Source: Paramarasmius palmivorus
Lineage: Eukaryota > Basidiomycota > Agaricomycetes > Agaricales > Marasmiaceae
Length of the DNA: 64,000 nucleotides
Direction of reading: 5' to 3'
Assembly (NCBI GenBank): GCA_037176845.1
Contig: JAYKXP010000005.1
Location: 1,116,001-1,180,000 of the forward strand
The notes beneath the pieces were generated by a model. The model was not told where the DNA came from and did no database searches. It saw only the letters and a list, made by a program, of their open reading frames with translations. Shown piece after piece: positions 56,117 to 64,000 of this stretch (the first letter of the stretch is position 1; each line of letters starts with the position of its first letter). Both the position numbers and the translations under genes were made by a program.

Positions 56117-58112
56117 CTAGGCACTAGCACTATCACTCTCCGCAATTGGCTTCTCCGTCACAGTCGAAAGAGGAACTTCTTTGACACCCCCATTCGGTTG
56201 AGTAGGACGCCAATGCAGGTCGTTCTCTGCATGGCCGTGACGATCACCAGCGGCAACATGATGCGTGGTGGAATCAGCATATGGACCGAATCCATCCGTG
56301 AAGTTCCTGCCCAGCTCGATGTAGTCCGTCGCAAACTCTCCAATCTGGTGGTTCGCACATCAGCTCCTGAACTTAACAATAGAAAACATAGTGGACGCAC
56401 CTCAACTTCATCCAATCCAAGCCTCTCGCTCTCCGGGCTTCCTCTCAACTTCAACCCAGGAATTAGGTCGACAAACTTGGCAATGAGTGCAGTGACCACG
56501 AAGCAATAACCACATGACGCGGCAATATACGCGATTTGGATGTAGAGCTGCTTCCAGTTGTGGTCCATGAAACCTCCAGGAATAGAGGTGTTGACACCAT
56601 CAAAAGCGATAATTTGCCCGTCGGCAAAGAAGGCGTTGAGAATAAGTCCAATAATGCCTCCGACGGCGTGTTCGGCGAACAGATCAAGGGCATCGTCAAT
56701 GCGTAACATGAACTTTACTGCATTCTGTGTCAGTACCGATTGTAGAAACCAACCACATTAGGACTTACTCTTCGTAGCCAAGTTACAGATAGCACCTGAG
56801 AGAATGCCAACAACGACGGACGCCCATGGATGTACGAATCCAGACGAGGGAGTAGCCGCGACAAGTCCAGCAATAGTACCAGAGCAGAAACCGACCATAC
56901 TCCAATGGCGTTCATACCGGTAATCCATCAAACACCAAACCATACCTCCAAACCCAGCCGCCAGCATAGAATTCCAAATGGCCAGAATCGCACGAATGTT
57001 TGCACCAAACGCACTACCGCCGTTGAATCCTAACCATCCGAACCAAAGCAAGAACGTGCCGAGAGATACAAAGGACACATTATGGGGTCGGAAGTTGATC
57101 AATTCCTTTTCTTGTCTACGGCCCAGCACCCAAGAGAAGGCTAAACCGCTCACACCGCTGCCTATCTCGACGGGTCCACCACCTGAGGTCATCATGTCAG
57201 TGCCAAGCTATTTAAAGAGAGAGAATATAAATACCTGCGAAATCGAGGACACCCCACTTGAATGCCCAGCCATTGGCACCCCAGACCCAGCAAGCGACAG
57301 GGCAGTATACCAGGGTTATCCAGAGGAAGGTAAACACCATCGTGGGGAACACACGACCACTGATTCAGGCGCATCAACACATGTTCTTATTCGGAAGGGG
57401 GCTCACCAGGACTTACCGTTCTGCGATGCCTCCGACCAGAATGGCTACCGTCACGCAAGCGAATTCCATCTGGAAGAAACTGTACAAAATTTCCGGAATC
57501 AAGGGCGACCCAGGCGACGGTGCATCAAGAACTTTGCGCAAGCCAAAGTTGTGCAAGTTTCCGATGAAGCCATTTGTTGCTGTAGGCGAAAACGCAAGGC
57601 TATAGCCCCAGAAGAACCATTGGAAGATGCAGACTGCATTTCCTGCAGCGACGACCCAAATCAAAGAGACTGCGGGAAGGAAGGTTAAGGAAAGATGGTT
57701 TTAGGCTAATATCACGGAAACGACTAACGTGCACTCTTCCTGCGCGCCAATCCAGAGTATAGGAACGCTGGAGATAAGGAAATTGTATTGTAAGGCGATA
57801 TTTTTGTGGGGTATTGGAACAAGAAGCCATACCGAGCCCAGGTACCTAGAGATAAGCAAGAACTCGTCGTCAGATGGACTGATGTGTTGAACGGCATGTT
57901 GACAAGTACCATTGTAAGAACCATTGCTCCAGCCACGATAATGAAGCTGATATCACCACGGTCATAGGTATTGCTGTACCGGAAGGTAAGATAAGGTCAA
58001 AGCAGGAGATAAGAAGATAACGGACCCGCTCCTATATAAAGGGCGGTAAGTCAATCAAAGAGTTCTCTATCCAAAGGCATATCGAAACATACGAGCTGTC
58101 CGACGTCGACAT
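56117..58112 (-). CDS. Ammonium transporter, MEP/AMT family (Mep1/3-type)
   Basis: An 11-TM ammonium permease of the plasma membrane. The spliced start is MSTSDSSNTYDRGDISFIIV. It is followed by AGAMVLTM|VPGL|AFLYSGLARRKSAL, where VPGL(A) is coded by a 13-nt exon. Further hallmark segments are WVVAAGNAVCIFQWFFWGYS, DFAGGGPVEIGSGVSGLAFS, FLLWFGWLGFNGGSAFGANI and DDALDLFAEHAVGGIIGLI. The first of the twin pore His positions is Glu (PVEIG); the second is His (EHAVGG). This pattern is typical of fungal Mep1/Mep3 rather than Mep2. The C-terminal cytosolic tail ends EKPIAESDSASA. Intron 1 and the upstream region contain GATA sites, which fits nitrogen regulation. Confidence 0.94.
57990..58021. promoter_or_regulatory. 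GATA-site cluster in AMT intron 1
   Basis: Plus-strand GATAAG occurs at 57990-57995 and 58008-58013 and GATAAC at 58016-58021, all within intron 1. Upstream of the gene are GATAAG at 58457-58462 and two CTTATC at 58614-58619 and 58622-58627. Fungal AreA/Nit2-type GATA factors bind HGATAR sites to activate nitrogen scavenging genes. Confidence 0.5.
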
Positions 58113-59205
58113 CTTTGCTAGACTTCAACCACTTCCAACTCCAATAAATGTTCAGATTTCGATACAGAGCGACTCTTTCGTGGCTCTTGCGCCCTCCACG
58201 AACGAGCTTGAGATGACCAGGGTTCTTGTCGAACTCGCCGCTGACAATTGAAGCAGGACTCGATATCTTTTTTTACTGAGGAATCTTCTGGGCGAGCTTC
58301 TTGATGCTGGGGGTTCGCAGGACGGTCGTCAAGAATCGGGATAGAGTCGTGTGCCTATCATACGGCCGGAGTCTTTTTGAATGGAGGGAATTGGCTGAAA
58401 ATAATCCGTTATCATGAGCAAGCCAACGTCGGCAAAACGAAAACCAATTCATTAGAGATAAGAGTTTGACAGCGGCTCTGGACCGGTCTCCGGATTTTCT
58501 CCAAACATTTACTATATTAGTGTTACTTTTTAGCATAATACTTGCCTTCTAACCATGTTTGGGAGAATTATGTATAAGACGCCCAGCCAAAATTTGCCCT
58601 TTTTCAGTGCCACCTTATCTTCTTATCTCTGACACCAACTATTCCGTCGGAGGTCCATTCCCGAATGAACCCAATTTCTCCTATCTCAAGCATGCTTTAT
58701 GCGTCAAAGGGGATAGAACTGGGTAGAAACGAGCAAAGATTCTGTGAAGAGTCGCTTGAAATTGCCTCAAGCGATTCTGACGCGCACATGTGATCTCATA
58801 TTCATCGTCCGAAGTCGGATACCAGCGGCCGAGCGACACAGTTCTTCCGCTCGAGACATGCGGCGAGAGTCGATTGTCAGGCGATTGGGACACCATGAAA
58901 CACCTAGAGCAAGGCTGGAACATGACAACGAAACTCGATAGACGTGTAACCATTCATACGCTTCCTTGGCACTCCTCCAATACAACGCCACCAAGGTCAC
59001 CGAGAGCCAGAGTTTCTCAATCTGGAATGGTGAACGCCACCGCAATGGGGTTATGACCAGAATGAGGGGTAATGTTTGCAGGGAATAGTCATCCCCGAGG
59101 CAGTTTTGTTTATACTTAGTACACTTGGTCTTTCTTTAAGAAACATGTTCCTAAATTATAATAAGTATAAAACACGACACTCACGAAACGGAACACATAC
59201 CAACA
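58113..59205. other. 1.1 kb upstream of AMT and 3' of cytidine deaminase
   Basis: It contains the ammonium transporter promoter with the GATA sites listed and the 3' flank of the cytidine deaminase. Frames here (up to 92 codons) overlap antisense and are not recognised. Confidence 0.5.
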
Positions 59206-59899
<694 letters not shown>

Positions 59900-60393
59900 A
59901 AGTCGTTCAGAAGTCGTGGTTCAGAAGGAAGAGATAAGATTTTGCTAATGCCTAGCGCTGCCATATGGGAGGAGTACAGGTGAGTGTAATGCAATCAAAA
60001 CTGTTAGCGCTGGTAGCTTACTCAATCCCTGGTGATTGGCGACAGTACTACCCACAACCAAACAATCCCCTCGCCTTTTACTAGGGGATTCCGTGGGGGT
60101 AGTACATTCAACGTCGCTTAACCAATCTTTGGGCTGTCCTCTCTTCGAGAGTTAGTATCTTATTGCATCTCTTTCTTTTTGCGTTTACTTTTCGCCCTTA
60201 TACTAGACCTCGATGATGCTGCCAGTGTGCCTGAGTCTTGTACATCCCGGTGACCATTCTTCTCTGCTTCCAGGACTTACATATGCTAAAGAGCACCTCC
60301 ATGCAGTGTGAATAGGCAATGGGATATAATTCTTCCAAAATCCATAAGAATAACTATAACAAACTAATGTATATAATCTAAGTCTACAGTCAT
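59900..60393. other. Intergenic region with structured inverted repeat
   Basis: 494 bp between the cytidine deaminase start and the squalene epoxidase stop. It carries a long hairpin (60045-60105). No gene is seen. Confidence 0.55.
60045..60105. repeat. 61-bp two-part hairpin
   Basis: Outer arms GTACTACCCAC and GTGGGGGTAGTAC pair, and inner arms AATCCCCT and AGGGGATT are perfectly complementary around an 11-nt loop. A nested stem of this kind is unlikely by chance. Confidence 0.65.
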
Positions 60394-62146
60394 CTAACTC
60401 CTCGTCATCGTAAAGTAAAGCGTTGCTAAAACAGCCATAGGTATCCCCAATCCCATTACCAATGAATTCCGTTGTGTACTTTTACCTTCAGGGGACCACC
60501 AGCGAATTTCCGACCATACTAATGGCAGGACAACGACACATGCTTTCCATATCTGAGAAAGCAAGTTAGCAAACGCCGGGCTAAACTGAAAGTGTATGAG
60601 ACGTACTACAGCGAACATTTTGAAGAACAGCGCAGGGTATTCAGCGAACGAGGGCGCGACAAGTCTAGGCTTCTCGTCGGGGTGGTATTGAACTGGACGT
60701 GCGTGCATGAACATCACCCACACAGAGTAGAATGCAACGGCAAAGAAGTGGTACAGTAATAGCATGGGCGACGGTGTTATACTGGATTCATGGTCAGCCG
60801 AAAAATCATGTGTGGAGACAGAACCAGACATACGCAGAGAGGAGGCGCACAGGTCCGCCTATACATTCACCGCCCCGCTCGAAGTACTTGAAGCAACCCA
60901 CTCTAAGAACGCCCAATAGTTCGTCTGCGAACATTAAGATGAGCAAAGATACAACAAATAGAAGATTCACATACCATCAGCACCGAACAGATCGTACAGC
61001 GCAACACTTAGAATATTCACCGTCGACGCTAACGGTTTTCTTTGCCAGTGCCACGTGTGTAACGCGCCCTTGACCGCGTTCCAGTCCTTCAAGTCATCAA
61101 TAGCCCCCAGTAACTCTCGGAGAATGACCACATCGTTGAAAGCGACAGTCATACCGCCACCGGTAAGGGGGTGTCGCATGTTCCACGCATCTCCGAGGAG
61201 GATAACGCCTTGCTTGGAAAGCGTGGGATCACTGGCTTGCATGACGGAAGGTAGGAAGGAATTGGGCATTCGGCGTAGTCGGTCGTTTTTCACGGCCTGG
61301 AGTGCCGCGATGTGAACAGTAGAAGGGAGTTCCGGAATGACATTGTTAAGGAGATGGCTCTTCAAAAAAAAATTAGTACGAATACCGTTAGGTGGAAGTA
61401 AAATGACTAACTTTCATATCTGACGGGAGAGGTGCCTTCACGTCGATCAGCATGCGCGTATCGTGTGTGCCAATTTGATACAGAAGGGCAGGTCCGTATG
61501 ACTTGGTCAAGCAGACAGTGCCGTGCTGAGGAATGGGTAGTCGGGCATCTTCGAGAACTACACCAACGAAATGACTCTTCGTAACAGGTTTCAAGGCCTG
61601 CTTGTCCATGACCTGATTCCTGAAGTTGGAGAAACAACCGTCCGCAATAACCACCAAATCCGCGTAATATGCCTGCTTCGGTGCATCCTGTCCATCCGAT
61701 TTTTTCGACCCATAAACACCAATAACCTTCTGTGACTGCTCAGACTCGATGAGCTCAGTCACTGTAACTTCCTCGACCTCGACTCCCTTTGCACGTCTCG
61801 CCGCTTCTCTGAGTTTCATAATAAATTTGCCATGATGAAAACCTCGACCTTCGTGTCTGCTAGGGTATGGTATCTCCACCGAGTTACCGTTTTCGACGAC
61901 ACAGTAACCCTTGATTGGTATAGCGTCAATGTTCTCGACGCAAGACTCCATCCCTAGCTTCTTCAGGGCCATGACACCACCAGGCTGCAGCAATTCTCCA
62001 ACAATACGATCCGGTTCCTCCAACGATCGTTCCAGAAGTGCAATCCGGAGCGGTTTTTTGCGAGGTACAGTTGAAAGAGCATGAGCAAGGGCGCAACCAG
62101 CAATGCCTGCGCCGACGATGAGTACGTCGTAGTGGGTGCTCTCCAT
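60394..62146 (-). CDS. ERG1: Squalene epoxidase (squalene monooxygenase)
   Basis: An FAD-dependent ER enzyme that converts squalene to 2,3-oxidosqualene in ergosterol synthesis. The start at 62146 gives MESTHYDVLIVGAGIAGCAL, a Rossmann GxGxxG motif. Next come VGELLQPGGVMALKKLGMES and RGFHHGKFIMKLREAA. The second FAD motif is LVVIADGCFSNFRNQVM. The third block, GDAWNMRHPLTGGGMTVAFN, is diagnostic of squalene epoxidases. The C-terminal part has hydrophobic segments (LLYHFFAVAFYSVWVMFMHA, GLGIPMAVLATLYF) that anchor it to the ER. It ends MTRS. A few introns are present, one with a long A-run (61361-61370). The gene is separated from its neighbours by intergenic repeats. It is the target class of allylamine antifungals. 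Confidence 0.95.
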
Positions 62147-62462
62147 CGTAAAGGGACGTGCAAAGAGCGTGAAGGAGTGGAAATGATGGTCCTATAAAAG
62201 GAGAGACTGAAAATAAGCCGACTGTTATGTCGTGAACATGCTACGCGAAATTATTTGGGTGGAACGATTTTTACTTCGCCAAAAATGGAAGTGCCTCGAT
62301 CATGGGAATTCTCCAGATGCAGGCTCGCCATGTCGAGACCGTACTTTACAAGAGAAATGGGCTGAAATAGGTCAGTGAAGAACCTTTCACGCAAATTCAT
62401 AGACAATGATTAGGGTATTCCAATAGATTACTGGGTGGTACGATTTTACTACAGCATCCCGG
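62147..62462. promoter_or_regulatory. ERG1 promoter region with direct repeat
   Basis: 316 bp between the ERG1 start and the stop of the F-box gene on the same strand. GGGTGG(A/T)ACGATTTT occurs twice (62257-62271 and 62433-62447), matching 14 of 15 bases. This could be a regulatory element for the sterol gene. Confidence 0.45.
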
Positions 62463-64000
62463 TCAATAATCAAACTCCTCGTCCGAATCGAACCTTTTTC
62501 GTCTCCGCTTGGACCGCTTTGGTTCCTTCTTCAAAGGTGTATCCTTTAGGACTACTTCTGCTACCGCCTTGATCTTTTCAAAGTCTGTAGCAAAGAGTCT
62601 GTCACAAGCCAGGATCATAAGTTTTGTTGAAGGCATACCGCATTTAATGCGAAATGCAATCGCTTTGACCAAAGGCCCAACCAGTCGTTTCCGTCTGAGG
62701 TCAGATGGGCAATCCAACCCCACATCAAAACCAGCCTCCGATATCTCCAGCGTAGATAGAGCTGGAAAAAGAGTCGATTTGGAGTTGGGCATCTTTTTCC
62801 CGAGGACTGGAACCAAATCATAAACGCAATTTCCATAAAACTGGACTGTTTTCAATTTGGAGCATGAACCGAAGCAATCCTCAAAGGTGCGGACATCTTC
62901 ATGATTGCAAGAAACTCTGAGAGTCTGAAGGTCTGGGAAGGGAATGGCGCGCACGAGATTCCCCGCAACATCGAAGGAGGTGACGTTCTGCGCCTTTACT
63001 AAGAACGCGAACTCAAGCCTGAGACCGAGCTCGCGTTCAGACGGTTTGGTAGAAGGTACACGAGTCCATGCAGTCAAGCACCCATGAGAATAGTCAACTG
63101 CTATTATCGGGATAGCGAGTACCTTCTGAAGCGAAGGCTTGACTAGGCGAAACTCTGCTTGTGCGTCCTCCGGAGACCGTGCGGTGGACCTGAGAACGAG
63201 ATAAACAAATGTCGTAGAGGGGAAGATTAACTTGTCGACGAGGGTGGTACAGCTAAGGATGTTTGACCTCAATGTGAGGCGACGTAGATTGGGTAACGTC
63301 AGAGTAGGGAGTGATTCCCGAGCCGCCGTGCTAATATTCGGGACCGACTCTTCTAGAGCAAGGACCTCGAGCGCGGGCATATTGCGCAACACGTTCATAA
63401 AGTGAGAGGCGCTGGGTAGCATAGTGTCGTCCAGATTTCCTGCTATACTGAGTGTCGTGAGATCACTCAACAGTCTAGAGTTCCAGGGTATATGCACGTT
63501 GAACAGCTCCAAAGACCGGAGGCGAGGAGCTTCGTCCTGTAGAAACTGTTCAGGAAGAACAACGGTTCCGCCATATGTTTCCAAATATAGGGCTTGTAGT
63601 TTCGGCGCTGGTTTTCCCAACAAGGGAATGATCTCTCCAACAAGTTGGTTGTGGCTTGCCGCGATGTGAAGTGAAGCTATCCGGGAGACATTTTGGATAG
63701 CTTCTAATAATGGTTCTCGCACCGCAATCAATGGACGATGGAGCGCTGCTTTGATATGGAGAGGTGTATTCCTTGCCCGTCGTAACATCTCCAAAGCCAT
63801 ATTTGATTTCTCAAATTCTGGCTCTGACCATAGAGACGGGGTATCAAGGGCAAGGGTTCGCCAACGACTGCACACATGGGTGCATCTGATGAGGGAGGAG
63901 ATTTCAGTGTCGCTACGGAAAGCACAGTGCGCGAGAATCCGGCTCAGCAGTTCTGGCGGGAGACGGGAAATTGTCGTCAACGAGTTTCTTTGCGACCTAA
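62463..64000 (-). CDS. F-box/LRR-type protein, 5' end beyond window
   Basis: The minus-strand frame is open from the window edge to the TGA at 62465-62463. The first fully listed residue is coded by TTG at 63980, and the frame continues upstream to the edge (RSQRNSL), so the true start lies outside the window or in an upstream exon. The N-terminal part holds an F-box: ISRLPPELLSRILAHC, HVCSRWRTLALDTPSLW. The remainder is rich in leucine repeats (LRSLELFNVHIPWNSRLL, LPTLTLPNLRRLTLRSN) and ends in a basic stretch (KKEPKRSKRRRKRFDSDEE). It is probably an SCF substrate receptor. Such F-box/LRR genes are highly expanded in agaricomycetes. Confidence 0.85.
   Translation of the reverse strand, partial: RSQRNSLTTISRLPPELLSRILAHCAFRSDTEISSLIRCTHVCSRWRTLALDTPSLWSEPEFEKSNMALEMLRRARNTPLHIKAALHRPLIAVREPLLEAIQNVSRIASLHIAASHNQLVGEIIPLLGKPAPKLQALYLETYGGTVVLPEQFLQDEAPRLRSLELFNVHIPWNSRLLSDLTTLSIAGNLDDTMLPSASHFMNVLRNMPALEVLALEESVPNISTAARESLPTLTLPNLRRLTLRSNILSCTTLVDKLIFPSTTFVYLVLRSTARSPEDAQAEFRLVKPSLQKVLAIPIIAVDYSHGCLTAWTRVPSTKPSERELGLRLEFAFLVKAQNVTSFDVAGNLVRAIPFPDLQTLRVSCNHEDVRTFEDCFGSCSKLKTVQFYGNCVYDLVPVLGKKMPNSKSTLFPALSTLEISEAGFDVGLDCPSDLRRKRLVGPLVKAIAFRIKCGMPSTKLMILACDRLFATDFEKIKAVAEVVLKDTPLKKEPKRSKRRRKRFDSDEEFDY

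Noticed and set aside
56978..57688. 236-codon plus frame
   Set aside because: Antisense to ammonium transporter exons, whose conserved motifs are unambiguous.

Overview
This window is nuclear DNA of a filamentous fungus, most likely an agaricomycete (mushroom-forming) basidiomycete. The genes are dense and carry many introns of about 45-70 bp. They include fungal markers (IST1, Rab5/Ypt5, calnexin, Snu114, prefoldin 1, MEP-type ammonium transporter, squalene epoxidase), a DNMT1-type DNA methyltransferase, paralogous P450s and F-box proteins of basidiomycete style. No ribosomal RNA, convincing tRNA, CRISPR array or intact transposon was seen. Most genes are spliced, so coordinates run from start codon to stop codon and include introns. 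Exon joins were worked out by eye from splice signals, frame and conserved motifs.

Layout. 1-6.8 kb: the 5' tip of a minus-strand gene, a 3.2 kb region with no recognisable gene, IST1 (-) and an F-box-type protein (-). 8.8-13 kb: a two-RRM, RGG- and proline-rich RNA-binding protein (-) divergent from a Rab5 GTPase (+). 13.7-15.9 kb: a cytochrome P450 (-). 17.5-22.9 kb: a tandem pair of single-pass membrane proteins (+) with PPxY motifs in their predicted cytoplasmic tails. 23.2-29.9 kb: calnexin (-), the spliceosomal GTPase Snu114 (-) and, across a 138 bp shared promoter, prefoldin subunit 1 (+). 29.9-34.2 kb: a mostly gene-poor stretch with repeats, hairpins and one unresolved membrane-protein-like reading region. 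34.2-37.6 kb: a 1,124-residue low-complexity orphan protein (+). 40.4-42.6 kb: a second P450 (+), a close paralog of the first. 43.1-49.3 kb: RNase H1 (+) convergent with a DNMT1-type methyltransferase (-) with RFTS, two BAH and catalytic domains. 50.4-58.1 kb: a GFA/CENP-V zinc protein (+), an orphan basic protein (+), an ING-family PHD protein (-), a Vtc1-like DUF202 protein (+) and an ammonium transporter (-). 59.2-64 kb: cytidine deaminase (-), squalene epoxidase (-) and an F-box protein (-) that runs off the right edge.

Functional themes. The genes are mainly housekeeping ones. They cover endosomal traffic and MVB sorting (IST1, Rab5), ER folding (calnexin), splicing (Snu114), chromatin (DNMT1-like, ING), RNA:DNA hybrid removal (RNase H1), and nitrogen, sterol and pyrimidine metabolism. 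They are interspersed with lineage-specific genes (P450s, tandem membrane proteins, F-box proteins, orphans). The most notable observations are two GC-AG introns in neighbouring genes, three microexons of 6, 11 and 13 nt, a duplicated acidic exon in the RNase H tail, a catalytic Cys codon of the methyltransferase split by an intron, a His-to-Glu ammonium transporter with clustered GATA sites, and several structured intergenic repeats.
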